A DNA stretch of 64,000 bases from Rusavskia elegans (Eukaryota; Ascomycota; Lecanoromycetes; Teloschistales; Teloschistaceae), in the NCBI GenBank assembly GCA_011316305.1, contig SAUG01000068.1:62001-126000 (forward strand), read 5' to 3'. Under the pieces are notes generated by a model. It did not search any database and was not told where the DNA came from. It worked only from the letters and a program-made list of their open reading frames with translations. Position numbers and translations under genes: made by a program. Shown here piece by piece: positions 10,537 to 23,597 of this stretch (position 1 is the stretch's first letter; the number at the start of each line of letters is the position of its first letter).

Positions 10537-13500
10537 TCACCGCTCCAATTCAGCTTTGAGCGATACGTCCATGATGCTGTCGAGCTTCTTCCGGTTCTTC
10601 AAGTTGAAGGCACCGTTCCGCCAGGCAGCTCGAAGTTTATCAAATGATGGTCGCTCAGAGTTACGGACTTCGCTTGCAACAAGCTCAATGAAGTCGCTAG
10701 CAATCTGATCGGAAACAACTTTCTGGCTCAATATCGACTCGTTGTAGTATTGTGCTAGATTCTTGAGGCCTACGTTGGAGCCGCGTTTTTCTGCGTCCTC
10801 AAAGGCAGTTGTACGGAATTCCTGGTACATGCGGGAGTTGAAGTTGCGAATCAGAAAGTGCGACCAGAATTGGTAGAGGATATCCATGTCGTAGTGGCAG
10901 GCGCCGCTCGACGACAAGCTTCGCTTCATCAATGCGTTTCGCCGGAAAACGTTATATGGCTCATGAGTGAGGTCATCAGGTAACGAATCGATGGGTGTCT
11001 CCTTGTCTTTGACCCAGAAAACAGGCGGAGACACATTGCTATTCGTTCGTCGCGGCGGAGAACCTTTGGGAAACGGACTTATAGGCCTCGATGCTTTCCT
11101 GGTCTCCGTGCTGCATTAAATGTAAGTCTCTTACTCAGGCCGCGAAACAAACAGGGCGACCTACACGTCTGATGCCCCATTGCCGTTGACGCTCGGAGGC
11201 ATTCGACTCTCATCGTGAGCGGCGAGCTCACTGGCTATCGTCCGTCCATCGATCGAGCCGTTGGAAAAGGTACGTGAAGAGGCAGAATGGAACGGAGGCG
11301 ACATCTGCGCAGGGGTTTTGAGTGGTTTGCGAACGACTATCATCAACAAGTCAACCTGTTCATCTGTGAAGCTGTTTTCCAACGATTGCGAATTCTCTGA
11401 TATCTTTGGCTCTGCATTGCCTAGGACTGTCAGACGAGGTGCGAAGTCTGGGACCGTAGCTGAGAGAGGGGTCTGAGCTGGTATGTCTGCGTTCACATTG
11501 CCATTGACTCTTGGCTTCGAAGGAGAAACCGATGCAGGGGAAGGGATGATTCCATCGGAAGTTCGATGGGGACTACTACTGTTGAAATGCGGTTGAGTGT
11601 TCTGGGAGTCGTCGAGGCCGTACTGAGCTTCACCAAGTACCGGATACTGTTGGAAGTATGGCTGATGAACCTGCGTAGGACCGTCATTCTGCGCAGACGG
11701 ATCACGTTCATCCATGCCCAAGATCCACTGCTGCCAACCTTCACGCTTCCGAAGCCGATCATGCCCATCTGAGCCGGTCCTAAATTCAATCTGTGGAGAA
11801 TTGAGACACACGTATCGTATGAGCTCTAGGTCTTGTGTGAGTTGTCGGATGCGGTTGAATTTAGCCAGGACCGGCAAGAAGACGAAACCTTGCGAGTCCA
11901 TATGCTTACGAAGGTATAAATCTTTGCAGAGGTTGTCGACGGAGAAGTAGTATTCCCTGGCTTATATTAGCTAGCAACATTGATCCAACGAAATCAACCC
12001 ACTTACATTTGCATTGACACCATACCGAAGATGGATACCTGTTCCATATACGGGTTGTACGGAGTGGCACTCATGGCGCCCTGGTTCCCCGGCTGATAGC
12101 CCCAGGCATTTGCGACATCTGTATGTAGGTTAGGTAGTTGAGGATTCGGGTTCGTATGGGGCCCCTGGGGGTATCGTGGAACCGAAGTAGAATGAGTAAT
12201 TGATTGGGATCGAGATCCAGATCGAAAATGCCGGCCATGATTTTGAGGGGACTGGTAAGACAAATTCTGGAGCTGCGAGGTATGCCGTTCATGATTCGAG
12301 TGGGACTTAGAGGGCATAGGCGGCGGCACGAAAGGATGTTGAGCAGTATGGCCATTTGAGATGTTCGAGTGAGTGAAGGCATGGTTATTGGTACCCCGGG
12401 AACGGTATCCACCTCGACCACGATCGGGACGCCCTTCACCGCGTTCTCGATATGGGACTGGGGTGTGGTAATCTCGGGCCTGGCCGTATATCCTGAAATC
12501 ACCTTCTCCTCGTCGTTCAGGCCCAACAGGTCTTGGCTGACTTTGAATGTTAACCGCTTCATTACGGTTATTGATAGAAAGATGGTTTCGGGGGACCTTG
12601 CCATTCGTCGCTTGAGACGCCGCGCCAGAGCTATTGGCATCATTCCCTCCACTGCGTACGAAGTCGTCCTGGGTTGTGGCAGAGGCCCGACGTACCTCTA
12701 CGGCAGATGAATTGACCTGTTGTATCGGAGCACTTGTGTCTTTACGCTTGTCGGGGGCTGGCATATCGCCTCCCTTTCGCTGATCGCGCGTTGGAACTGG
12801 CCCCGCACTTGACGCTCTCTTGGACTTGGAAGTGCTCGTGGGGTTTTTGGGTGTCGCAGCTTCGACTCTATTTTGATCTGTTGCTGTTGACTGCGAGCCA
12901 GCAGATGCATCAGGTGATCCTGTCCTGGTCTTATCTGCAGCAAGGGCGCCTCTGGGAGCACTATCCCGTCCACCGCGAGGTGCACGCGCCCCTCTCCGTA
13001 CTGTCGGTATTGGAGTGCTGAACTGAACCGTTGGGACGTATGGGACGGGCATCCACTTTTCTTTGCCGTGAGCCCTAGCCGCAGGAACCTTCTCTTTGTC
13101 TCCTTTCTCCACTCGGCCATTGGCCTTTTTCTTCTCCTCGTCCTGAGCGCTATCGGGGGTTGGCCAAGAATGAGCATCGCCAGGGGGCGGAGGCGGAGGC
13201 GGAGGCATGGTAGTCGATGAGGATCTATCGATATGTCCAGCTCGTGGGGTTTTTTGTGGTTCTGCTTCTATTATCTCTTGGCCTTTCACTCTCCCATCAC
13301 TGGGTTTCGCGGCATCTTTAGCACCCGCAGTAGGGGGTTTCTCATCGACACTGCCATGAGTACGCTTTGCCTGCTTCTTGCTGTCATGTCTCCTTGATTC
13401 GGCGCCAATGTCGAAGGGTTTCGCGGTAACGTTCGCATCAACAGCTGCTTGCAGCTGGCCAGACGCATTGCTGGTGGAAAGCTTGGTTGGCTGTTTCGCA

Positions 13501-14153
13501 GCTTTGGCCTCTGCACGCTGCTTCCAGATATTGACAGGAGGAGGAGGGGCCTCTTTAAGCGCAGCAGGTATGGGTACCGTCGGAGTTTCTTCGTCCCAAG
13601 ACCCGTTCACGGGGAGCTCCTTTTCCTGATCAACCTTCTCGTTGCACCTGCTCCCGTTTTGTGAGCCCTGAGATAGCTTTTCCCATGTCGAATCCGAAGA
13701 ACCATTCGCGTTGGAAAAGAGATCTTCGTCTTTAAGCAAGGTTGAAGTGGAGGTGACACCGAAATCCGGCGAAGAAGGAGTCGATACTACCACCTGCGAC
13801 TTTTCGGATGCTTGAGTTGCAGGTGTGGTCATAGCTGGAGTAGTACTTGACTCTGAAGTCCCAAGGACAGGTGATTGGGTCGCTCCAAGAGGTTTCCTGT
13901 CAATGCTATGCGACTGACTAAGATCACCCTCGCTAACTGCCCGCTTTGTAGGGGATTTCTCCAACGCTGGGGTCATGTCTTGATTCTCAACTCCTGAGCG
14001 CTTTGGCGAGTCCCTTTCTCCTTCTTTTGAGGTTTTCTCCATGGATACCGAGGATGGTCCGGAGGGTGACCGTCCTTTGGCAGCCTGGGCGTAGGAGAAG
14101 GTCGGTACTGCTGGATGCAGTTCACCGAGTGGTTTCTGCGTTGCCGCAGACAT
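10537..14153 (-). CDS. LARP1-like protein with La motif and C-terminal DM15-like region
   Basis: Three exons, complement(10537..11110, 11165..11956, 12007..14153), encode 1170 residues. The first 715 residues are disordered (Ser/Thr/Pro-rich, a PPPPPPPPG run, RG-rich patches such as GRGGYRSRG). Exon 2 opens with the La motif EYYFSVDNLCKDLYLRKHMD-SQGFV and continues to LNSPQIEF (about residues 716-775). Exon 3 contains YQFWSHFLIRNFNSRMYQEF followed by EDAEKRGSNVGLKNLAQYY (about residues 1057-1100), which resembles the DM15 repeats that bind the mRNA cap and 5'-TOP motifs in animal LARP1. The family controls translation and stability of ribosomal-protein mRNAs; here that role is inferred. Introns are 50 bases (GTAAGT) and 54 bases (GTAGGT). 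The last exon's DM15-like block is divergent and may be a single unit. Confidence 0.85.
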
Positions 14154-15507
14154 CCTCGTTCACCCAAACACTGTACTGGGGTACCCGACCTTAGCCAGAC
14201 AATGTACGATAATCACGAGTCTTCGATAGCCGATTGAGGGTGCTGGCAGGACTGTCCGTCGGTCGTCCGAGTGGCTGCTGGAACACAACTGCCCCCACCC
14301 ACGACAGGCCCCGGCCTGCACAGATCTGAACTTCCTGCGTTGACAAGGTAGATGTTCAAAGAATTGGGGGTGTCTAAGCGTAGACGGACGACTGCGGCGT
14401 ATGCAGCTCCCAAACGGTCGCCGTCTTTCCTTCTGATGGGAATGGCCAAAGGCAGTCGGTCAAATAATAGTGTTGTGTGCCAGGAGGTCTCGCTCTTGTG
14501 GGGTTGTCCCCAAGGCTGGCAGAGACCACGAAGCAAGACCAGTATACAGTACAATGCGAAGCTAAATGTCCGTTGGAGGTGGATGACGGAGTAAGAACGT
14601 AGGCTCTGACCGAGAAATTACCGGAAAGCCCTCCGTGGCAGTGAGAATCCTGCAAAGCACAATCAACACACGATCGAGTCCTAAAATGCCTCAAGGCTCT
14701 GCAAAGCGCTCGGGAAGCCAGGAACATACGATCAGATGCTGGGCGAGTTCGCAGTCCACCTGCAGGTAGCTTGCAATTTCCTAAGGTTTGGCCTCGGCGG
14801 TTTGGTAGGCAACACCAGCCGGATGATAATGCGTGTCGAAACTTTTCCACAGAGGTTCCTGGAGGGGAAGACAGGTCGACGGGCACCCTTGCGACTGAAG
14901 TTTGAGGACTCGAAGGGAGAAGTGGTTATATTGACAGGAGTCGGTGACGGAGTTCTGGCAGTGCATGCAGATTTTCAGTTTCCTCAGGTAGGCTTTTGAG
15001 CATTTAGTGCGGTCCGCGTCTAAAAGTGAAATGACATCCGAGCGGTCAACTTTCATCATAAATGCCGCTCCTTGACACTTCATACCAAGTCATGCTACCA
15101 GTCACGCACTACCTTACGTCCACCTTGATTCTAGTTGGGTATGACCGAGACGAAGCTATTCTCCGCTTCATTGGCTATTCTAGGCGTTTCATATGGCAAC
15201 TCACATGCCAGTAGGTTTATAGGTTAATCTTGTTTGTTGCCCTAAATGGGAAAAGTCTCCTGGCATCATACAGCCATAGCATCAAGTGCTTCCAGCAGAC
15301 CATCTGTGTCCTGCCACGCCATGAGAAAGCCAACCCCCAAACTCCACGCTATGCTTGTGCGGCATAGTCAGCTCCATGCTGTTCCTGACGCTTTGCCGAA
15401 CCCGTTGCCAACGCTTCCTTGCCACCCGTGCTCCGATTGATTGTCGGAATCCAAAATCCCTGCCACCATTGACACAATTGATCCAAGGCACCGCCAAGCA
15501 ATGAGAA
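14154..15507. other. Intergenic: LARP1-like promoter and GPN1 3' flank
   Basis: 1.35 kb between minus-strand genes. A 170-codon open frame on the minus strand (14374-14886) has no family features. No repeat or RNA gene seen; the right part is probably leader and promoter of the flanking genes. Confidence 0.45.
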
Positions 15508-16802
15508 TCATCTCATACTACTAGCTTGTAGGTAGCGAGTGAAGCTGTGATCTTGCGACTGCCCATTTCCTGAGCGGTTCTCGTCTGCCAAGGCTTCTTT
15601 GTAGCGTTTGCTTAGACCATCACCGTGAGAACTCGAGGCGGCTTCGTCATCTTCGTCCGTCGGCGGATCGCTATCATGCTCTAGATTTGCCAGGTCTTCA
15701 TCCGATTCCATATCGCTAATCGTGTCAACGGCATCTTTCTGAGGAGCTCGGGTGGCTTTTGTATTCTTTGGAACTTTCGAAGCTGACGAAGGAACGTTCA
15801 TGTCCTTCATCAGTCTTTCGAGCTCTTTCTCTCGCTTGCTCTCTTTCTGTTTCTGCCGCTCCTGTTGCCTTCTTTCTAGTTCAGGCTTGTAGTCTCGCTC
15901 GAATTCTTCGGCCTTTTCACGGACTGCTTCAAAGAATTCCGTCACTCCGAGGCCAGTCATGGAGCTGACGCCAACAACACTTAGATGGCGATAAAACTCC
16001 TCTAGCATGAGACTCATGCTGTTCAAGAGGGAGCCCATATACCCACTACCTCCTCCAATCCCGCCCGGGGCACCTTCAACACCGCCGAAGCTGCCGCTGT
16101 CCTCTTCCCGTTTGAGGGCCGCCTGGAAGGATTCGAAGTCTGTCATCCAGTCTTTGGCAAATTCGGCGTCTTGGACATCTGTTTTGTTGAACACAAGGAT
16201 CATCGGGAGTTTGGTCTTGTATAGTATACTGCAAGCATAAAGCATGTTGCTCATGAATGTGCTCGTTGAGCTTGTCCGGGGAGTATCAATTATGTACGCT
16301 ATCACGGTTGGGAATGTCGATGCCAGCGAGTCCAACAGTATGCTCCCAGAAGCACTCCAGACAAAGACTTCGATCTGGCCAGGAGTATCTACAATGATGT
16401 TCTTGATGGGTCTGGCATTCGGTGTTTCTGGATTCGGTTTAGTACGCTTTTCCACTATACCCATGACTTGATCAATCTTCGTCGCGAAGATATTCAGCGA
16501 CGTGAGTATTCCGCCGTTGGGACCAAGATTGTATTCTTTCATCACCTCCTTATAGTTGAGTGAGTCTCGGATATCAATGTTGCTATCGAATGGCACAGTA
16601 TGCACAGCCGGATCGAGATTGATAACATATGGTGGGATTTTTTTAGTATGAAGATGTGAGTTGATTCTTTGCATAAATGTGGTTTTGCCGGAACCTATAT
16701 AGAGACGGCCGGTCAGCCGCAGATTTTGCCAGGAGTTTGATTCGAGATGCGCTTACCGGCCATGCCGACGCAAACGATAGCTACGGGCGGAGAATCCGCC
16801 AT
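15508..16802 (-). CDS. GPN1: GPN-loop GTPase 1 (GPN1/XAB1/Npa3)
   Basis: Two exons, complement(15508..16694, 16757..16802), give 410 residues. The 62-base intron (GTAAGC...ATAG) falls inside the P-loop; joining gives [17 protein letters not shown] (residues 10-26). The family-defining Gly-Pro-Asn loop is at residues 73-75 ([13 protein letters not shown]), the G3 motif DTPGQIE at about 118, and the G4 motif VFNKTD at about 180. A coiled, very charged tail ([21 protein letters not shown] and an acidic [11 protein letters not shown] block) ends the protein. GPN1 pairs with GPN2/GPN3 in assembly and nuclear import of RNA polymerase II. It is divergent from CWF19, with 223 bases between the two start codons. 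Confidence 0.95.
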
Positions 16803-17025
16803 TCCTAGTGCCTGATGCGAAATCCGTAGTTCTGATAATCGAGTATGCAGATTGGTTGACAAAAGAAATTCGTGAAGAGGTTTTGTAGAGCAAGTTACTG
16901 ATCAGGTCTCACCACTGCTACTGCTGAGCTAGAGCAAGGCTCTTCCGAAGTAGACCCGATACTTAGTCAGCGACCTTGGAGGTTTTGATTCGTTGCCGAC
17001 GACGTCGGACCTTCAATCGCATTTC

Positions 17026-19150
17026 ATGATGACGCTCGAGGACTTTGAGAAATCCCTGGCAGTGGAAAGGAGAATCAAGGAAAGAGAAGAAAATGGAGAC
17101 ACCCATTTTGAGAGTAGGAAACGTCGCAAACACAATCATCATCAGCACCGGCATCGTGATGATGGGAGACACAGGCGATCGAAGCATCCAAACCCTGATC
17201 TCAAGACCGAGTCGAAATCGCGACAGAACGAAACTACGCAGGTCAACCCTACAGATGAAGGCGAGCTGGAATGGATCGAGAAGGATGTCCAAGAGCCCAG
17301 TGCTGGAGGTCTTGAAAATACAGCAAGTGGGCAACCTTGCAAAGACAGCTTGAAACGAGATTCTTGGATGGAGGAATCGTCTCCCTTCGACATTGAATTC
17401 TCCCGAAGAGGCACACAAAAGCCCTCGGGACTGGCGGATACCACAACGTCCAAGGCAGACTTTCAGCTAAAAATCCACAATACCGAATTGAACAAGCACA
17501 ATCTCCAAGGACTTGCTAATGGTAAGGAAACTTCTGAGGATATTGCATCCGAACCAGCGAAACATACGGTCGAATATGTGTTTGGCGATAGCGGAGCTCC
17601 ATGGCGCATGACAAAGCTCAAAGCTGTCTATAGGCGAGCCGAAGAATCTGGTGTCGGTGTAGAAGCGGTGGCAGCGGAGCAATACGGGGACTTGAGAGTC
17701 TTTGACGATGCTAGGGAGGAAGAAATGGAACTCGAGAGAAGGAAAACATATGGCGAAGGTTATGTTGGGAAAGAGAAGCCCAGTGGAGAGCTTTTCCAAG
17801 AGCGCAAGCTCGAAATGGGTGTTCACGAAAAGAGCGACAAGCTGGACTATGCTGAAAAGGAGGGCCGGCCTGAACAGCCAATCCCTGAGGCAGATCCGAC
17901 CATAAGCACAGCACGCCAAGTTGATCAAACCACTCTCAATAGACTCAAAGCCCAAATGATGAAGGCAAAACTCAAGGGATCAGTTGAAGCGAGCAGATTG
18001 GAAGCAGAGTATAATGAAGCAATGAAATCAGCTGCGAATCCCATTGGCGCTGCCACCGTGATTCTTGGTGCTATGGATAACAGAACACTTGCCGGTGGAC
18101 GAAATGGAGAGGTGAAGGCCGTTGGGACTAAGCGTGGTCGTGAGCGAGGATTGGTAGAGGAGAACGAAGACATGAGCGTCGAAGATATGGTAAAGCAGGA
18201 GCGTCGAACACGTAATCAACTCGGCGGCGACGGCCAGCGCTTCGCAGAGCAAATCGCTAAGGATCCCAAATTTGACGTGAGTCTTGCTCCTGAGCATGTA
18301 CGCACACCTATGCTGATTCAAGAACCAGAACGACTTAGACTACATGGACGAGAACGCTGGGAAACTTGCAAAGCGTGTCCAGAAGTCTGAGATCAATCTC
18401 AGAAACACCGCTATATCTGATTTTCAGAAGATGAACCGAATCCTGGATAACTGTCCTCTATGCCATCACGAAGACTCAAATACTCCTCCAGCTGCGCCTG
18501 TAGTATCGCTAGCCACCAGAGTATATCTCACGCTGCCGACTGAGCCTGAGATTAGCGACGGTGGAGCTTGCATCATACCCATTCAGCACCGTGGAAACCT
18601 TCTCGAATGCGACGAAGATGAATGGGAGGAGATCCGCAACTTTATGAAGAGTCTAACTCGAATGTATCATGATCAAGGCCGGGATGTTATCTTCTATGAG
18701 AATGCAGCAGCACCGCACCGGAAGAAACACGCTGGGATGGAAGCCGTGCCTATACCCTACAGTCTGGGTGAAACAGCTCCAGCGTTCTTTAAAGAAGCGA
18801 TCCTAGCAGCGGATGAGGAATGGACGCAGCACAAGAAGCTCCTAGACACGCTCGCAAAAGCCAAGCAAGGGTTGGGCAAATTGGCGTTCCGCAGGACTTT
18901 GGCAAAAGAAATGCCTTACTTCCATGTGTGGTTCGAGATCGATGGAGGTTTAGGCCATATCGTCGAAGACGCCAACCGATGGCCGAAGGGTGACTTGTTC
19001 GCCAGAGAAATAATTGGCGGTATGCTTGACAAAGGGCCTGATGTTATCAAGAAGCAGGGAAAATGGAACCGAGGAGGCGATCATAGGATAGAGGGTTTCC
19101 GCAAGAGGTGGAGGAAATTTGACTGGACGAGAGTCCTTACTGACTCTTGA
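17026..19150 (+). CDS. cwf19: CWF19-like pre-mRNA splicing factor
   Basis: Two exons, 17026..18276 and 18323..19150, give 692 residues. The open frame extends upstream to a TTG at 16993, but the first ATG in frame is 17026 (a second is at 17029) and opens MTLEDFEKSLA, typical of ascomycete members. The N-terminal half is charged, with a His/Arg-rich patch (HNHHQHRHRDDGRHRR, about residues 37-52). The C-terminal half holds the two CwfJ domains: NCPLCHHED with a Cys pair, the segment ACIIPIQHRGNLLECDEDEW (a HIT-like His), and YFHVWFEIDGGLGHIVED. CWF19/Drn1 proteins act with the debranching enzyme in lariat turnover and late spliceosome steps. The 46-base intron has GTGAGT...CAAG ends and joins in phase 0 (FD-NQNDLDYMDENAGKLAKRV). 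Confidence 0.93.
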
Positions 19151-20926
19151 TGCGGCAGGAGATGCTTAAGGAAAAGATGAGGATCAGTTCTCTCCGGCAT
19201 ACAGGCAGTCAACTGAGAAGACCTCTGTCACTCTTCAGGCTATCCTCGAACGGCCAGTCATGGTAAAGTAGGTCAATTACCAGGCCATCGAACAGTCTTT
19301 ATGGCAACGGATGACTGCTGCCACCCAAAACCATCAGGTAGTAATACGATGTGTTGTTCCGGAGGTTTGAGGTGTCGATACAAATCCTCGTGGGTGGCGA
19401 AGCATTGAGGGAAATTCGCTGTCGCTTATTGCACAAGCGCCAGCCGTCCAATGCAAGACGTTGACGCTCGGAGCAGAAGCACGCTACTTGTGGACCAGAT
19501 CTGATCTCGTCTCGAGTGTGGATTGGCTGTGCTCGGGGCAGCATGGAAATATCTCAAGGCCAGTAGTCGGAGCTCGTCTGCCAGTAGTGTCCACGGACAA
19601 ACTTGATCTACAGCTAGCTCACGGACCTCACATCTGATAATACTGCTCCTCGATTTAGCACCATGTAGAGGATTTCCGATTTGCCTCTTGAGCCGCAGCC
19701 GCTCCGGAAGCAACGTGGGATAGGTACAAAGGAGGTTGAAAGGGCGTCAGTGGCTTGCGGATATAGACAGTGTGCATGCTCTAGCAGGCTCGGTTGGTCT
19801 TCCGTGATCCTGCTACTGACCTTCTAGAAGGATGACATTCGCACTACGCTAATGACGCTCCACCAAGCAAGATTACCTACCTGAACAGCAACAAGTATCC
19901 GTCCCCAAGGCGTTATTATTACGCTATCGCATTGTTGCTGGACACAAGTCTAGCCGGCGCATATCGAAACAACGCAGACGCGCTGCTACATTTTCATTTT
20001 TCACCGTCTCGGGGCCGACATTCCCAGGTAGCTGGCGTGTACAGAGTAGGCCGCTGACTCTGCCGGTTCGAAGACGAACAGGGTCCCAAAGTGACATTGT
20101 TATTCTGATTCTGCTCATTTGACTGCCGAGTCTTTCCCTGCCTGGTGGACCAGGATGCCCTGCTGCAGTAACGCAATGCAAGCCATAAAGTAAGCACCGA
20201 AAGCAGTCAGCACCCCGCTGCACCAGCACCCCGCTGCACCAGCACCCGAGAAAGTAAGCTGCAGAGGTCGATTTGCCTCTCTGATTGGTCTCTTTTCAGC
20301 CTTTTGACCTGAAAAGTCCCACGGCAGACAAGCCGTTTTCCCTTTCCCTTTCGCTTGGCTGGAGGTGGTCTTCCCGTCCGCGATGATCGAGTGTTCTCGG
20401 CTGGGCAGCAAATCAGCCTGCAAGCCGGACCCTGTCGCAATCATAATAATGCCCTACGGCAACGGTTATCCAATTCCAACCGTAGCTCAGCCGTGCGCCA
20501 AGGTCTGATAAACATCGACGTGAGAATTTGCACAAAAGTCGCTCACGAAAGAACAGCCTTACTCACACGCTAGTCCCTATTGATTGAGGTGATCAACGGG
20601 AATTAAATTCTCCACAACCAGGACCCCCCTTGACTCCTCTGACGAGTTCGCTTGCATCGCATCCGCCGCATGGGTAGTTGGTCGCTGGATGCCGTCACAT
20701 CAGGTAGCTTCTTCAATGGCCAGTGAATCAACGCGCGAATTCTCATGTCGGGACCCTGTGAAAATTCTGTCGAATGCTCCGAGCTCATCAGCATCCATAA
20801 GAAGAGAAGACTGAACGCGAGCCGGCATTTGCTGGTCCTGGTTCCGGCTTGTTCGGGTCGTGTCTGGATCCTCGAACTTCACCAGCATCGTTCCCGACTC
20901 TCCCTTACAAGCTTGACCCCTCCTGC
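19151..20926. other. Intergenic: promoter region of the Zn2Cys6 regulator
   Basis: 1.78 kb between two plus-strand genes. It holds a 16-bp tandem repeat at 20209-20247 (listed separately). No gene was supported; open frames up to about 157 codons overlap on several frames without motifs. A long leader for the downstream regulator is likely. Confidence 0.45.
20209..20247. repeat. 16-bp tandem repeat, 2.4 copies
   Basis: The unit AGCACCCCGCTGCACC occurs twice exactly (20209-20224, 20225-20240) and a third time for seven bases. It lies about 0.7 kb upstream of the Zn2Cys6 regulator. Confidence 0.9.
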
Positions 20927-23006
20927 ATGGCACAGAATAGCAATCAGACACGACCGCCAGGCTCGTTCCCTTCACCGCATTCCTACCCATCGCCCTCCAT
21001 GTCAGCCTACGCGTACCCCCCCTCGAACCACAACGGACAAAGCACCGAAACCTACCGCGCATCACCAACCGGCTCCAATGTCTCGCTCCCCTCTCTCAAT
21101 TTACCCCCAATACGCACAATCGACGGCAGACCGCAGTCACAACAGGGCCAACAGGGCACACCACATCAACCGCCGCCGCCGCCGCCGCAGCAGCACCAGG
21201 TTGGCCAGACCCAAATGAGCGCCCCACTTCCACCGCCCATGAATTCGTATTACCCAGGAGGCATCCCGGGGCAATCGTTGCCTCCACCGCAACACATGAA
21301 TGTGACGTCGGATCCCAACCAGCAGCCCATGCGCTATCCGCTGCCAGCTCCAGACGGGAGAATGATGTCCGGTGGTCGGCACAAGAAGGAAATCAAAAGG
21401 AGGACGAAAACGGGATGCTTGACATGTCGCAAGCGACGAATAAAGGTACGGACCCAAACTGTTGCAATGGACGACGATGAGTTCGGTGTGTTTGTTGGGA
21501 GGGGTTGGTGAAGGTGCTTGTTCTCGCTTCCATTGCGATCGGTTAATGTCCCGCTCCAAGCGAGAACTATCACCACTTTCTTTCCTGCCATTCAACCCAC
21601 CTACACATCGACATATGAATGCTGATGATCGATCTTTGAACTACTGTAGTGCGACGAAGCTCATCCAGCTTGCCGAAACTGCCAAAAGAGTAAGCGGGAC
21701 TGTCTGGGCTACGACCCCATCTTCAAGAGTCAACCCGGCCCAACTGCGATACAACCGGCACCCAGCGCAGCACCATCAATGCAACCCACCCCTTCCCCAG
21801 CACCACCATACCCACCTCCGCCCCAAGGTTACGTTCCAGCATCATCACAATCCTACACGCCACCAAACCTGGTGACCAGCAAAAGCTCCCCAAATCCAAC
21901 CAGCGAGAATCCATACGACTACCATGCTACCATCGATCCAGCTTTAGCGACTTCATTGCAGGCAAAAGCCAATGCTCCGATGCATAATGGATTGGAATTC
22001 AGGCAGGAAACGGGTACTGCTAGCCCATATGCATCAAGTGGCATAACGGAGAACAATACGGGTATGAGAATAAATCCTCTTCAATTTCTTTCAAATCGTT
22101 GCGCCTTTTCGAGAGCACATGCGCTGATTTGAGGATTTGATAGGGAAACGATCAAGGATAGATGAGCTCGTGGCTTACGAAGGCGATCCGTCGTATCTCA
22201 CTCAACCTCTGGCGCCAACAACTTTCGACAACCTTCGAACGTGTATTCAAAAGGTCTATTGTACCCAGATCGACAAGTTTCTGGAGACTCAATGGTTCTT
22301 CAACCGAGCTTTAGACCATGTGCTGAGAGATGCTCGCTTGACTGAGCGAATCAATCGCTTGATATCCTTATTCACAATCGAACCGCGGAGTCCTGCTTAT
22401 GAACAATCCGCTTTTGCTACCAGGAGCCTCGAAGCGGGTATTATTTGGTCGATCATGAGCATAGCACGGCGCGTTACCGGCCCCTTGGACTCTGCCAACC
22501 CTCAAATCAGTCCCGACGAGCTCAACGCGGGCGTGCTGGAAGCCGCCAAGCGCGTCAACATTTTCGAAACGCTCTTGATCGGACAGTACCTCGATACAGA
22601 AGTACCAGCGCCGATGGCGGAGCAGCCGGTGAACGGCACTTCCTTTCAAGCACAGCAGCACCAACGGGAACATGACTTTTGGCGACTGCTGCACAAATTC
22701 CTTACGATTCGCGATGACGAGGCTAGCGCTTCGCATGAGCTGGACAGGACACTGAATGATGCAAAAGGGTTGCTCGACCTGAAAGAAAATCGAGACGTCA
22801 TGTACTCGATTGCGGTGGTACGCTTACATGGAGCCCGCGAAACTCTCGAGAATCATCCACAGCCGAGCAACCGCTCGAGCGAACCGGAAGACAAGCTCCT
22901 CGAGAAGGCGAAAAAGTTCCTGGAAGGGCAGACGGTCAGGGGAACGAATCAAGTGGTGCAGCGAGTGTGTGGGATGGCGTCCAAAGCCTGGACACTACCT
23001 CGGTGA
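20927..23006 (+). CDS. Zn2Cys6 binuclear-cluster transcription factor
   Basis: Three exons, 20927..21445, 21650..22061 and 22144..23006, encode 597 residues. The start is the ATG at 20927 (MAQNSNQTRPPGSFPSP); the frame runs further upstream only to a TTG. The N-terminal 150 residues are Pro/Gln/Ser-rich with a PPPPPPPQQHQ run. After the basic GGRHKKEIKRRTKTG the zinc cluster reads C-x2-C-x6-C-x6-C-x2-C-x6-C at residues 164, 167, 174, 181, 184 and 191, split by intron 1 exactly before the third Cys. A second linker is Pro-rich, and the C-terminal third (from KRSRIDELVAYEGDPSYL) is a conserved helical domain of unknown role. This type regulates transcription in the nucleus; target and ligand cannot be read from sequence. 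Introns are 204 bases (GTACGG...GTAG) and 82 bases (GTATGA...ATAG). Confidence 0.88.
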
Positions 23007-23597
23007 CGGTCGCGAGGTTGGGCAGCAACGCGAAAACCATTGTTACGGATTGTACAACGACACAGCAGCAGAAGCGCTTTCTACCCTCCAGTATTGTCGG
23101 CGGGTCGACAATTGGCAACAAGGAGTCCGTGATCTAGCACGGGCTCTACCGGTTGGGAGGACGGGGGTGATTCTCAGTTCTTCCTTACACCCTGGCGACA
23201 GATCATCTATGCTTTTTGGCTCTGGAGGCGGCCTACATCCAGCGTTGCATACAAGGGGGCTTGTTATCATGCAAAACGGATAGAAAGATACATGTACTTT
23301 TAGCCCGAACTAATTCGAAACCATTACAGCCAGCAGAACTTCCGGTCGAGTCTACAACTACACGACAGCTATCGATCGACCCACAACACCTTCACGATTT
23401 CGATCCAACTGACGAGGTGATTGGAGTACCGCCGATAACGGCACGATTGTGACAGCCCTGGGTCGGGTTTTCTGACGAGAGAAATGTGATCAATCCGCTC
23501 CACCGGAGGTTCTCTATAAAGATCTCTCGACCTTTCCTCCGTCCTTCAATCCTGCTCCCTCTTCCTACCCTACTACAAGCTCCTTCTGCTGACCAAG
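23007..23597. other. Intergenic: promoter of the hydroxyacid dehydrogenase
   Basis: 591 bases between two plus-strand genes. A CT-rich block at about 23530-23590 directly precedes the ATG. No other feature seen. Confidence 0.5.

Noticed and set aside
14374..14886. 170-codon frame on the minus strand between LARP1-like and GPN1 genes
   Set aside because: No recognisable domain; several overlapping frames of similar size on both strands suggest chance.
16993..17025. Upstream extension of CWF19 to a non-ATG codon
   Set aside because: The codon is TTG; the first ATG at 17026 gives the family-like start MTLEDFEKSLA.
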